Below are positions 35,076 through 43,851 of a stretch of 64,000 bases of DNA, in pieces. The DNA comes from CAIYZT01 sp947461435 (GTDB lineage Bacteria > Pseudomonadota > Alphaproteobacteria > Rhodobacterales > Rhodobacteraceae), in NCBI GenBank assembly GCA_965284435.1, contig OZ260083.1, positions 1,674,001 to 1,738,000 of the forward strand. The letters run 5' to 3'. The notes below the pieces were generated by a model that was given only the letters and a program-made list of their open reading frames with translations, had not been told where the DNA came from and ran no database searches. The stretch's first letter is position 1; each line of letters opens with the position of its first letter. The translations under genes were made by a program, and so were the position numbers.

Positions 35076-35746
35076 CGCTGTTGACGGTTGCCAATTTGGT
35101 CAAGACCTTTGGGTCAGAACAGACCGAAACCCGCGTGTTGCGCGGTTTGGATCTGACCTTGGAAAAGGGGCAGATGGCGGCGCTGCTGGGGCCCTCCGGG
35201 TCTGGAAAGAGCACACTTTTGACAATCCTTGGCACCTTGATGCAGCCCACGTCGGGGCAACACAGCATGCTTGGCGTCGATCTGACGCGCGCCAGCGACG
35301 CCGATCTGACGCAGTTTCGCAATCAGCATATCGGCTTTGTGTTTCAGTTCCACAATCTGCTGCCCGATTTCACGGCTTTGGAAAACGTGATCTTCCCGAC
35401 GGCCATTCGAGACGGCCGCGAAACCGCCAAGGCTCGGGCCCGCGGCGCGGAATTGTTGATAAGAATGGGACTGGGCGAGCGTGTCCATTTTCCGGCGGCC
35501 AATCTGTCGGGTGGGCAAAAACAACGCGTTGCCGTGGCCCGCGCCCTGATGAATGCCCCCGAATTGGTCTTGGCAGACGAGCCGACAGGCAATCTTGACA
35601 GGGTATCGGCCCTTCAGGTCATGGATCTGATCGGTCAGATCAACCGCGATGAAGGGACGACATTCCTGATTTCGACCCATGACGAGAAAATTGCAAGCAC
35701 CTGCAAAAGGCAGATCGTTGTCGCAGACGGCAAGGTCAGCGGATAA
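35072..35746 (+). CDS. MacB/LolD-type ABC transporter ATPase
   Basis: A 224-residue ATPase of the LolD/MacB subgroup: Walker A GPSGSGKSTLL, Q-loop VFQFHNLLPDFTALENV (typical of this group), signature LSGGQKQRVAVARAL, Walker B LVLADEPTGNLD. With the preceding adaptor and permease it forms a tripartite export system without a linked outer-membrane gene. The ATG overlaps the permease stop (ATGA). Confidence 0.9.
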   Translation: MTLLTVANLVKTFGSEQTETRVLRGLDLTLEKGQMAALLGPSGSGKSTLLTILGTLMQPTSGQHSMLGVDLTRASDADLTQFRNQHIGFVFQFHNLLPDFTALENVIFPTAIRDGRETAKARARGAELLIRMGLGERVHFPAANLSGGQKQRVAVARALMNAPELVLADEPTGNLDRVSALQVMDLIGQINRDEGTTFLISTHDEKIASTCKRQIVVADGKVSG

Positions 35747-35751
35747 TGCGA

Positions 35752-35779
35752 CGCCCGCCCTGCTGACGCAAGGCGGGCG
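35752..35779. terminator. Hairpin between convergent ABC ATPase and BON genes
   Basis: CGCCCGCC (35752-35759) and GGCGGGCG (35772-35779) form an 8-bp GC stem just after the ATPase stop. There is no T-run on either side, so it is weak evidence for a bidirectional terminator. Confidence 0.35.
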
Positions 35780-35805
35780 GGCTGTCCGACATCAGTTCGG
35801 GGAAC

Positions 35806-36465
35806 TCAACTGATGCGGATGTGGTTTTGAACGGTCATGGTGCCCGGAGCGGCCCAGGCCGTCGATACAGCCAAGTCACGGTCGCGCAGCGTTTCGGCAG
35901 CGCCCGACAGCGTGATCGTGCCGCCTGATGCGGCAACATGCACGGTGTCTGCAGCAAACCAGCCGCGATTGAGCGCGCTGCGAATGTCGTCGGCAATCTG
36001 ATCTGGATTGGCGGGCCGCGCAAAGGGCTTCAATACGCCGATCTGGTTGGCCACGCCGCGCACGCCCCACAACGGCAGCACCGCGGCGGCTGCCGCAACG
36101 CGTTGATAATGGGCCGGAACATCGCCCGTCAGGGTTACATACCCATCTTCGACAACCACTTTCACTGCATCTGGTGGCAGCGCGCCGTCCCAGTCCAGAC
36201 GGTTCATGACCGCTGCTGCAATATCATCGTCGCTGCGCTGAACTTCGCCCGGAAGCCGCACGACAATTTCTTCGGCAATCGCTTTAACACCTTTGACGCG
36301 CCCCGCCGCCGTTTCCGCGGCCCGCTTTTGCCAATAGCTTTCCACGTGGCCGCTAAGCGTGACCAGCCCATCGCGAACGGTCACCCCGATATGATCGGCG
36401 CTGACCATCGGCTCCCAGGCCAGTTCTGCAAGAACATCGGTTTTCAGGCTGTGATCCGACGTCAT
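35806..36465 (-). CDS. Three-BON-domain protein, OsmY-like
   Basis: 219 residues with three BON domains of about 70 residues each, marked by DGLVTLSGHVESYWQKRAAE, EDGYVTLTGDVPAHYQR and GGTITLSGAAETLRDRD. No signal peptide is present, so it is cytoplasmic or its export is unconventional; OsmY of E. coli is periplasmic. The ATG at 36465 overlaps the stop of the upstream gene by 4 nt. BON proteins bind phospholipid membranes and are stress-induced. The open frame extends upstream, but the overlap marks the real start. Confidence 0.8.
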   Translation of the reverse strand: MTSDHSLKTDVLAELAWEPMVSADHIGVTVRDGLVTLSGHVESYWQKRAAETAAGRVKGVKAIAEEIVVRLPGEVQRSDDDIAAAVMNRLDWDGALPPDAVKVVVEDGYVTLTGDVPAHYQRVAAAAAVLPLWGVRGVANQIGVLKPFARPANPDQIADDIRSALNRGWFAADTVHVAASGGTITLSGAAETLRDRDLAVSTAWAAPGTMTVQNHIRIS

Positions 36466-37208
36466 GTTTGCGGTCCTTGTGCGGGCGAATACATAAGTCC
36501 TTGCTTGGGGCGTTTGCGCACCATCTCCGGCTTGATCCCGATGGACCAATCGTGAACGGTTCCGCGCCAATACCAGATCGGCGTGCCGCCGATCATCCAA
36601 GCAACTTGGCCAGAACCGGGCACCCATCGGCCGCCGATCTGCCGATAGTCCGAAAACGCGCCGATCCAAGGCGTTGGCAGCGTCGGGGATGTGGCCGACC
36701 GCGGCCTGTCGGTGGCGCTGACCCCGGCCACGCGGCCTTCGGCGTTCAATGCAAACGTCACTTCGGCCCGCATGGGGCCGGTGCCGCAACTGACCACCAG
36801 ATGGTCGGCGTCCACCTCGCGCCAACTTAGCGCAGGATTGGTCAGCATCGCATCCGGGGCAAAGGGCAGTTCTGCCAAATAACGCAAGCGTTCGGCTTTG
36901 GTCAGCGCGGCCGTGGGGCGGGTACGCAGAACCGGAAGAATGCCAAAGGCTGATACATCCAGACGTCCTTTGCCAAATTCCAAGGCATCAACGACGCAAA
37001 GATAGCCCAAGGGGCGAAAGCGTGCCCGCCACAGAAAAGCGCAAGACAAGACCGACATGGTTTGCTCTGCACTGAACGCGCGCCAACGCTCGGACGTCAG
37101 CGACAGCTTCATCTGACCGCTTTGGCGAAAGCGCACATGGCTTATCCCGCCGGCAGGATCGGCCCCCAGACGTGCCGCAAGATCACGCACTGACTGCGGA
37201 TGGGTCAT
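36462..37208 (-). CDS. Unknown protein, DUF6544/DUF6920-like
   Basis: A 248-residue protein with no membrane segments and a beta-rich pattern, with WREVDADHLVVSCGTGPMRAE and FSDYRQIGGRWVPGSGQVAW as notable segments. It resembles uncharacterised proteins named DUF6544 or DUF6920, but I cannot confirm this by eye. It is co-transcribed with the cupin and BON genes (4-nt overlaps on both sides), which suggests a role in stress response or membrane modification. Confidence 0.6.
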   Translation of the reverse strand: MTHPQSVRDLAARLGADPAGGISHVRFRQSGQMKLSLTSERWRAFSAEQTMSVLSCAFLWRARFRPLGYLCVVDALEFGKGRLDVSAFGILPVLRTRPTAALTKAERLRYLAELPFAPDAMLTNPALSWREVDADHLVVSCGTGPMRAEVTFALNAEGRVAGVSATDRPRSATSPTLPTPWIGAFSDYRQIGGRWVPGSGQVAWMIGGTPIWYWRGTVHDWSIGIKPEMVRKRPKQGLMYSPAQGPQT

Positions 37209-37645
37209 GACCGTGTTGGCCCGACGGGTGATCCTTCGTCGATCATGCCCTTGCGCGCCTTTTCGGTTGCCGCCGCCGCCGCACTTGTCTTGATCGGGGC
37301 AATCGTGATCACCCGGGGTGGCAGCACGGCTGAATGCCCCGTTTCTACGGCGAACAAGCGAAGCCGCGATTTTCCCGTGTTCTTGACCGAATAGCTGATC
37401 CCGGCAGGAACCAGAATCCCATCGCCCGAGACGATGCGGATCTTGCCATCACCAATCCGCATGCGCCCTTTGCCCTTTTCAACTCGGAAGAACCGATCGT
37501 GGTTTGGGCGATCGACGGAGTTCAGCTTGGCGCCGCGCTTTAACGACAAAAGGGCAAGGACCAACTGAGCAGAGTAGTAGATGTCGCGGCGGCGCATCCC
37601 TTTGCCCGGAATGGTGCCATTGTCAGGCGCGGTCTTGCTGGTCAT
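37205..37645 (-). CDS. Small cupin-domain protein
   Basis: 146 residues with one cupin barrel: NHDRFFRVEKGKGRMRIGDG and the second motif DGILVPAGISYSVKNTGKS. The first metal-binding histidine pair is reduced to a single His (NHDRF), so metal binding is doubtful. The extra C-terminal region is Ala/Lys-rich. Overlaps the downstream gene by 4 nt. Cupins of this kind may sense a small ligand or stabilise a partner. Confidence 0.7.
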   Translation of the reverse strand: MTSKTAPDNGTIPGKGMRRRDIYYSAQLVLALLSLKRGAKLNSVDRPNHDRFFRVEKGKGRMRIGDGKIRIVSGDGILVPAGISYSVKNTGKSRLRLFAVETGHSAVLPPRVITIAPIKTSAAAAATEKARKGMIDEGSPVGPTRS

Positions 37646-37791
37646 CGCGGCGTCCCCTCATCTGCGTTGCACTCACTATGTCTGAGGAGGAGGCACCAGA
37701 ATTGATCGAGGTTAGGGTCTTGCCGATTTTGCTGAAAACTTGGCAAATTTCCGGCCGTGATCTTGGAAAATTGGCCACAACCGCGCGATGT

Positions 37792-38544
37792 TCAGTTCAA
37801 AAGTGGTCCCTCGTGATCCAAATAGTCACGATCAAAAGACGCGAATTCAACCAAGGCGTCATAATCGTCAAAGACCACGCGGCCTTTTTGAAAGGTCAGC
37901 AAACCTTCTTCGCGCAGTTCACGTAAAACCCGGTTCACATGGACCGCGCTTAGCCCCATGGCATCTGCCAACAGATATTGCGACAAAGGACAGGAATAAC
38001 CGCTTCTTTCCCCAAGGCCCACCAAGCGCAGCCTTGCGCCAAGTTCCAACAAGAAATGCGCCATCCGTTCCGAGGCATTGCGTCGGCCCAGATCGACCAG
38101 ATGTTCCACCACCATCGCCTCATCACGGGACGCGGCCCATAAAACGGCCATCGCAAGCCGCGGCGTTTCTGCAAAGGCGTACAGCAGATCCCGCTGACGC
38201 ACCTCCGAGGCCTGAACCAAGGTGATCGGTTCGACGTTATGGTCCGCCGTCCGAAAAAGGACTGACCGTAATCCCAGAAAATCACCGGGAATCTGAAAGT
38301 CCACGATTTGGCGGGTTCCCCCTTGCAAGATCTTGTAAGAACAGGCCCAACCGGAGGCGACGACGTAAGAAGATTGATCTGCTTGACCTTGATGAATCAT
38401 ATCCATGCCGATCGGAAAGGTGCGGCGGCGGCGATACAGATCGGACATCACTGTCAGATCACTGGGTGCCAATTTTACAAATGCAGAAAGTTTTTTCGCA
38501 AACGGACTGTCCAATATCGACAGTGCGGCGGTGTTATCAATCAT
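37792..38544 (-). CDS. Crp/Fnr-family transcriptional regulator
   Basis: A 250-residue regulator with an N-terminal cyclic-nucleotide-binding-type barrel (FPIGMDMIHQGQADQSSYVV, QIVDFQIPGDFLG) and a C-terminal winged helix (LLADAMGLSAVHVNRVLREL). It lacks the N-terminal four-cysteine set of FNR, so it is not an iron-sulfur oxygen sensor. It stands 147 nt upstream of the cupin gene on the same strand and 179 nt from a divergent small gene; an FNR-type palindrome lies in the latter gap. Confidence 0.85.
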   Translation of the reverse strand: MIDNTAALSILDSPFAKKLSAFVKLAPSDLTVMSDLYRRRRTFPIGMDMIHQGQADQSSYVVASGWACSYKILQGGTRQIVDFQIPGDFLGLRSVLFRTADHNVEPITLVQASEVRQRDLLYAFAETPRLAMAVLWAASRDEAMVVEHLVDLGRRNASERMAHFLLELGARLRLVGLGERSGYSCPLSQYLLADAMGLSAVHVNRVLRELREEGLLTFQKGRVVFDDYDALVEFASFDRDYLDHEGPLLN

Positions 38545-38623
38545 TTTATACCTCTGTAAGGAACGGACGAAAATGCCGCCTGCCCCTCCCCAAGTAATTA
38601 TCGTAAGAAATGGTGCCGATCAT

Positions 38624-38639
38624 ACTGATCAAGATCAGT
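38624..38639. promoter_or_regulatory. FNR-type palindrome upstream of crp/fnr gene
   Basis: ACTGATCAAGATCAGT is a perfect 16-bp palindrome with the Crp/Fnr half-site spacing (CTGAT-N4-ATCAG against the TTGAT-N4-ATCAA consensus). It lies 80-95 nt upstream of the regulator start and 84-99 nt upstream of the divergent small gene, so it may be autoregulatory and also control the small gene. Confidence 0.5.
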
Positions 38640-38722
38640 GTATTCCGGTCATAAAGCTGCGACCCTAAATCGTGGTCGTCCGTCAATGACGAAGGCTTAC
38701 CACGTGGCGCCAAGAAAGTCGA

Positions 38723-38965
38723 ATGACAATGACCGAAGTCCCTGATGTTGCTGGAATTGCTGCCCTCGCCATCTGCGAGTCCTTGCTTTTGGCGCTAAAT
38801 GATCACGACATTCTGCCGGAACGTGAAATTGTCGGCGTATTGAGAGATGCCGCTGCCGCTCACGCACATGCAAAAGAGGGCGATGGCAGCGCCGCGATGC
38901 ACAGGGCCGTAGTGACCCTGATTACCAAAATCATTGATGGCGGCAATTCCGTAAGGAGAACCTAA
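38723..38965 (+). CDS. Hypothetical small protein
   Basis: 80 residues, mostly alpha-helical (IAALAICESLLLALNDHDIL, EIVGVLRDAAAAHAHAK, MHRAVVTLITKIIDGG), no membrane segment. Two starts are possible (38723 and 38729), neither with a clear ribosome site. Its divergence from the Crp/Fnr regulator gene, with an FNR-type palindrome between them, suggests it belongs to the same regulon. No family assigned; codon pattern looks coding. Confidence 0.55.
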   Translation: MTMTEVPDVAGIAALAICESLLLALNDHDILPEREIVGVLRDAAAAHAHAKEGDGSAAMHRAVVTLITKIIDGGNSVRRT

Positions 38966-39041
38966 AGGCCCTTTGGCCCAAGGATCGACCTTGATTCTTT
39001 GCACAGTTTGCCCGAAACGCTGCGCGGCCAAGGGTTGTGCC

Positions 39042-39067
39042 CTAGGCGCCACCCGCCCCGCGCCTAG
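39042..39067 (-). terminator. Hairpin at the end of the acyltransferase gene
   Basis: CTAGGCGC (39042-39049) and GCGCCTAG (39060-39067) form an 8-bp stem with a 10-nt loop, overlapping the stop codon of the minus-strand acyltransferase. No T-run. It lies between convergent genes. Confidence 0.3.
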
Positions 39068-41001
39068 TTGGTCTTTAGGGCAGTATCGAAGATTTTCTTC
39101 AGGGTGGGCGCAAGGAATTCAGACCCAAATTTACTCAGATGTCCGCCATCGCGAAACAAGGAATGACCATCCTTGACCAGTTCGCACCGGTCAGCATCAC
39201 AAAGGGTATCGGTCAAATCGACTAAAGTGGCATATTTCTGAAACGCCGGTGATTGGAATAGTCTGCGCACGGCATCTCCCGCACCTGGGCCCTGTGCAAG
39301 GTTCATATGCGACCCATAAAACTCCAAGCGCGCATAAGCTGAGGGAATATCAAGGCCGCCCACGGCACCTGGTGCGCAGCATATGACAAACACCTTCGCC
39401 CCTGTTGCGTTTAAATCTTTCAGCGTTTGAACGACTTTGTCATCGAAATTATCCCGTCCCTTCACCAGTCCGTTTGCTTCAAGGATTCGCTTGTCACCCA
39501 AGATGCCCCAAGCCGAATAAAGAATGATCGTTTTCGGTTTCAACTCGGCCACCAATGCCAGCATCGACTTTTGAAAGTCTTTGCAAAGGATCTTTGTGGG
39601 GCCATAATTTCCCCCAACGGCCACAACGGGCGGACAAGCAGATACGGCAAACAGTTGACCCGATTGATCGGTTTGCTTCGCCGCTATGTGAACACCATCG
39701 GCGATAGCGGCGGCGAAACTATCGCCAATCAACACAAAATCAAGCTTTGCCCGATCAGCTCCAATATGGCATTTTTTCCCGGCCTCCGCATCGTTGACCT
39801 CTAGGTGGTTAAGACAGTTTCTAGTGAGCGTTCCTTTTTCTTCGGCACTTGCAAGGATCGACAGCGCACGTTCGGGCAAGCGCTGGGGGAAACCCGATGT
39901 CATCTGGCCCGCTGTTCCCAAACCAACAAGCACCACGGCAGCGGCGGTGAAAACGCTTACAACTGCCGTCCGATTGACCAGCGGCCACACCCCGCGCCTG
40001 CGGGCAGGTCTTTCGATAAATCGCCACGTTAGATAGCCCAAGACAAGCGCCACCGCGCAGAGCCCCAGCATCAAAAGTTGCGACGGCGGCACTATATTGC
40101 GCAGCCGCGCAAAGGCGAACAGGGGTTGATGCCACAAATAGGCGCTATAGCTGATCAAACCCAGCAGCACGACCGGACGAAGTGACAATGCCCGGGCAAC
40201 GATGGTTCCTGGCGCGGCAAACACCAGAAAGGCCGCAGCCCCCAGCACCGGAAGCAAGGTAACTCCGGAGGGAGAGGCCGTAGCATCGTCAAACCAGAAC
40301 ACCGCAGCAACGATCGCCAAAAGTCCGGCACCTGACAAAATATTGTCCCTCATCGGATGCGGTTTCAGTGTCACAAAGGTGCACAGCGCGCCCGCCAGCA
40401 GTTCCCATGCCCTTGTGGGCAAAAGATAAAAGTTGCCGATGGGATAGAATCTTGCTGCATATTCGCTGCCCAGCAGACTTACCGCTGCCATGCCCGCCAA
40501 TATCCAAATGACGTGCCGCCGCCGCAACCCACCCATCGCCAGAAGAAGGATCGGGAAAAAGATATAGAACTGTTCTTCAACCGCCAGGCTCCAGGTGTGC
40601 AAAAGGGGCTTCAGTTCGGCTGCGGCTGCAAAATAATCGCTTTGGTTCCAAAACAGAAAGTTCGACACAAAAAGGCAGACGGATATGACACTTTGCGAAA
40701 ATTCTTGCAGTTCCGACGGCAGCATCCACAGGGCGGCGAAGGGAACGCAACACAGCATCACAAAGAACAGAGCCGGAAGAATACGGCGCGCGCGCCGTTC
40801 GTAGAAATCCAGAAACGAAAAGGATCCTGCACCTGCATCCCTGATGATGATGGAGGTGATCAGATATCCGCTGATCACAAAGAAAACATCCACACCAACA
40901 AAGCCGCCGCTGACCGCACTGACGCCCGCATGGTACAAGATGACGGAAACAACGGAAACGGCACGCAGACCATCAATTTCTGGGCGGTATGTCAACGTCA
41001 T
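39064..41001 (-). CDS. OafA/YrhL-type acyltransferase with SGNH domain
   Basis: A 645-residue two-domain protein. The N-terminal part (to about residue 370) is an acyltransferase-3 domain with about ten membrane segments, starting LTYRPEIDGLRAVSVVSVIL with the conserved Arg, and FFVISGYLIT; the C-terminal part is an extracytoplasmic SGNH hydrolase-like domain with FVLIGDSFAAAIADGV and the Asp-His pair in FRDGGHLSKFG. Such proteins O-acetylate cell-surface polysaccharides, moving acetyl across the membrane. It stands alone; a palindrome lies upstream of its start. Confidence 0.88.
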   Translation of the reverse strand: MTLTYRPEIDGLRAVSVVSVILYHAGVSAVSGGFVGVDVFFVISGYLITSIIIRDAGAGSFSFLDFYERRARRILPALFFVMLCCVPFAALWMLPSELQEFSQSVISVCLFVSNFLFWNQSDYFAAAAELKPLLHTWSLAVEEQFYIFFPILLLAMGGLRRRHVIWILAGMAAVSLLGSEYAARFYPIGNFYLLPTRAWELLAGALCTFVTLKPHPMRDNILSGAGLLAIVAAVFWFDDATASPSGVTLLPVLGAAAFLVFAAPGTIVARALSLRPVVLLGLISYSAYLWHQPLFAFARLRNIVPPSQLLMLGLCAVALVLGYLTWRFIERPARRRGVWPLVNRTAVVSVFTAAAVVLVGLGTAGQMTSGFPQRLPERALSILASAEEKGTLTRNCLNHLEVNDAEAGKKCHIGADRAKLDFVLIGDSFAAAIADGVHIAAKQTDQSGQLFAVSACPPVVAVGGNYGPTKILCKDFQKSMLALVAELKPKTIILYSAWGILGDKRILEANGLVKGRDNFDDKVVQTLKDLNATGAKVFVICCAPGAVGGLDIPSAYARLEFYGSHMNLAQGPGAGDAVRRLFQSPAFQKYATLVDLTDTLCDADRCELVKDGHSLFRDGGHLSKFGSEFLAPTLKKIFDTALKTN

Positions 41002-41066
41002 AGTTTTGGATTTCCCTGATGGTATCCAAAATCACCTACCTGTCCTGATCCTGCGCCGTAAACATC

Positions 41067-41095
41067 CCATAACGGATAGATATCTATCGTTATGG
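41067..41095. promoter_or_regulatory. Long palindrome upstream of the acyltransferase gene
   Basis: The arms CCATAACGGATAGAT and ATCTATCGTTATGG (41067-41095) form a nearly perfect palindrome with one extra G in the left arm. It lies 66-94 nt upstream of the acyltransferase start, and about 115 nt after the idh stop. It is too symmetrical and AT-rich to be an ordinary terminator, so an operator is more likely. Confidence 0.45.
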
Positions 41096-41208
41096 TAGGT
41101 TGGGCGTGGAATGGGTCTGTGATGGCCTGTGCAAACCCCCGTCAATCCCCGGACGGCGCGCGCCGAAACCGTCACGCCCGTTTCAGCCTTAAGACGCCAA
41201 TCGGTGTT

Positions 41209-43431
41209 TTAGCCCAAGATGGCCCGCACCGTCGCAGAGGGGCGCATCACGGCCGCAGTCTTATGCGGGTCGGTATGATAGTAGCCGCCCAGATCGACGG
41301 GCTTGCCCTCGTCGGCCTTCAGTTCGGCAAGAATGATTGCCTCTTTTTCTGCCAGTGCCTTTGCAATCGGGGCAAATTGGGCGATCAGATCCTCGTCTTC
41401 GTTTTGCTGGGCCAAGGCCTGCGCCCAATACAAGGCAAAATAATAATGGCTGCTGCGGTTGTCCGTCTGCCCAACTTTGGCTTCGGGGGATTTGCTTTGA
41501 TCCAGCACCCCTTGTGTTGCCCGGTCCACAGCCGTCCCCAAAATGCGCGCCTTGGCGCTGCCTTTGGTTTCGGCCAGAAACTTCAGGCTTTCGCCAAGCG
41601 CACAAAACTCACCCAGCGAATCCCAGCGCAGGTGGTTTTCGTCCATCAACTGCTGCACATGCTTTGGCGCAGATCCGCCTGCGCCGGTTTCGAACATGCC
41701 GCCGCCGTTCATCAGTTTGACGATTGACAACATTTTGGCCGATGTCCCCAGTTCCAAAATGGGAAAAAGATCGGTCAGATAGTCACGCAGGACATTTCCC
41801 GTGATCGCGATGGAATCTTGGCCGTGACGAATGGTTTCCAGCGACAGGCGCGTTGCGGCGCGGGGGGGCAAGATCAAGAATTTCTCTGTCACACTTTCCT
41901 TGGCCAGAAGGGGGCGAACATAGGCCAGCAGTTCGGCGTCATGGGCGCGAGCTTCATCCAGCCAGAAGATCGCCTGACAACCTTCGGCTTTCTGGCGTCT
42001 GATTGCCAATCGCACCCAGTCTTCTATCGCCGCTTGTTGCGTCGAAGCGGACCGCCAAATATCGCCCGCCTCGACGTCGTGTTCATGCAGTACCTGACCA
42101 TTGGCCAGCACAATGCGCACCGTCCCTGCCTGCGGAATTTCGAACGTCGTGGGGTGCGATCCGTATTCTTCTGCCTTTTGCGCCATCAAGCCGACATTTT
42201 GCACAGTGCCCGCAGTCGCCGGGTCAAGCGCGCCGGTTTGCTTGAAATACCTCACGGCTTCGTCATAGACGGGCGCGTAGGAACTGTCGGGGATGACGCA
42301 GTTGGTATCTTGGGCCTTGCCATCGGGGCCCCAACCCTTTCCGCCCGCCCGGATCAGCGCGGGAAGGGACGCGTCGATGATGACATCCGAAGGGACATGC
42401 AGGTTGGTGATCCCCTTGTCCGAATTCACCATATACAAGGCGGGACGTTCCGCCATCACCGTGTCGATCGCCGCCAGAATTTCGGGCCCTTCGGGCAGGC
42501 GCGCAACGTGATCCAGCATTGCGCCCAACCCGGAATTCGGATCCACCCCGGCCGCGGTTAGTACGGTGCCATATGTGTCGAACACGGGCCGCAAAAAGGC
42601 CCTAACGGCATGGCCAAAGATGATCGGGTCGGACACCTTCATCATGGTCGCTTTCAGGTGGATCGAGAAAAGGATACCCTCAGCCTTGCATGCCGAAATC
42701 TGTGCGGCCAAAAAAGCATCCAGCGCCCGCACGGACAGGAAGGTTGCGTCAACCACCGTGCCGGCTGCGTAGGAAACCTTGTCCTTCAACACGATAACAC
42801 GGCCCCCTGCTCCGATCAGTTCAATGCGGGCGGTCCCGGCCTGCTGCGTGGTCAATGTGGCGGATTTCTCATTGGAAAAGAAATCATTACCCGACATCGT
42901 GGTCACAGTCGTCTTGCTGTCGGCCGCCCATTTTCCCATCGAATGCGGATTTGATCTGGCATAGTTCTTGACCGCAAGGGCCGCCCGGCGATCAGAGTTG
43001 CCTTCGCGCAGGACCGGGTTCACCGCCGATCCCTTGATCGCATCAAACCGGGCACGAAGGGTCTTGTCCGCGTCCCCGCTCGGGTCTTCGGGATAGTTCG
43101 GAATGGCATAGCCTTGGGCCTGCAGCTCTTTCACCGCGGCCACCAATTGAGGCACCGAAGCCGAAATATTCGGCAGCTTGATAACATTGGCGCTTGGCAG
43201 TTTCACCAAGGCTCCAAGGTCTGCCAGATCGTTTGGCTGGCGCTGGTCTTTGGTCAAATACTCGGGGAAGGCGGCAATAATCCGGCCCGCCAGCGAGATA
43301 TCTTTGGTTCCCACCGTGATTCCGGCGGCTGATGCGAAAAACTGGATGATGGGAAGCAACGACGCGGAAGCCAACTGAGGGGCTTCGTCAACCTTGGTGT
43401 AAATGATGTCAGGGGTTGGGTTGACGGTCAT
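41209..43431 (-). CDS. icd: NADP-dependent isocitrate dehydrogenase, monomeric type
   Basis: A 740-residue monomeric Idh (IDH-II), oxidising isocitrate to 2-oxoglutarate with NADP+. The start TPDIIYTKVDEAPQLAS and the segments LPNISASVPQLVAAVKELQA, NPVLREGNSDRRAA, HSMGKWAADSKTTV (substrate and metal site) are those of the monomeric type. Length matches the family (about 740). It stands alone with a 420-nt gap upstream. Confidence 0.95.
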   Translation of the reverse strand: MTVNPTPDIIYTKVDEAPQLASASLLPIIQFFASAAGITVGTKDISLAGRIIAAFPEYLTKDQRQPNDLADLGALVKLPSANVIKLPNISASVPQLVAAVKELQAQGYAIPNYPEDPSGDADKTLRARFDAIKGSAVNPVLREGNSDRRAALAVKNYARSNPHSMGKWAADSKTTVTTMSGNDFFSNEKSATLTTQQAGTARIELIGAGGRVIVLKDKVSYAAGTVVDATFLSVRALDAFLAAQISACKAEGILFSIHLKATMMKVSDPIIFGHAVRAFLRPVFDTYGTVLTAAGVDPNSGLGAMLDHVARLPEGPEILAAIDTVMAERPALYMVNSDKGITNLHVPSDVIIDASLPALIRAGGKGWGPDGKAQDTNCVIPDSSYAPVYDEAVRYFKQTGALDPATAGTVQNVGLMAQKAEEYGSHPTTFEIPQAGTVRIVLANGQVLHEHDVEAGDIWRSASTQQAAIEDWVRLAIRRQKAEGCQAIFWLDEARAHDAELLAYVRPLLAKESVTEKFLILPPRAATRLSLETIRHGQDSIAITGNVLRDYLTDLFPILELGTSAKMLSIVKLMNGGGMFETGAGGSAPKHVQQLMDENHLRWDSLGEFCALGESLKFLAETKGSAKARILGTAVDRATQGVLDQSKSPEAKVGQTDNRSSHYYFALYWAQALAQQNEDEDLIAQFAPIAKALAEKEAIILAELKADEGKPVDLGGYYHTDPHKTAAVMRPSATVRAILG

Positions 43432-43851
43432 GGCTGCGGCCTACCTTTTGGCTTGGGGGAACGGGGCAATCGATCGCGCCCGGCGTGACATAGCACATCT
43501 TGGATTGCAATGATGGACCGGCATGAACGCGCCCTGTGCGGGCCCTGGCCGTTTGACCAACGCCTATGAAGGTGGCTGTGCCGACGGCAAGGTGCCCTGT
43601 TCTGATCACCGGCCAAAGAACACGGCTTTTGATTTGTCGCACCGCTGCTGGTCGTTCGCTTGCGGTTCGACGCGGCGCGCAAATTGGTCCAGACCCGTTT
43701 CATTCCGCCTTGATCTGGTCTCAGTGTCCTGAACTGTCTGGCTCTCTTGCGCGCCGTCACAATGCGCTATCTTGATGGCAACGTGGCGTTTTGCGTATCG
43801 TCCTGTTAGAAGGCCACGAAGGTTCTTGCACAGCAGCATCGGTCAAAGAAG
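43432..43851. other. 420-nt intergenic region
   Basis: The gap lies between divergent idh and acyl-CoA synthetase genes. I see no gene, no clear palindrome and no repeat. Promoters of both flanking genes should lie here. Confidence 0.6.

Noticed and set aside
35806..36825. Long 339-codon version of the BON protein
   Set aside because: The upstream part overlaps the unknown gene in another frame; the ATGA overlap at 36465 fits operon structure and the BON domain starts there.
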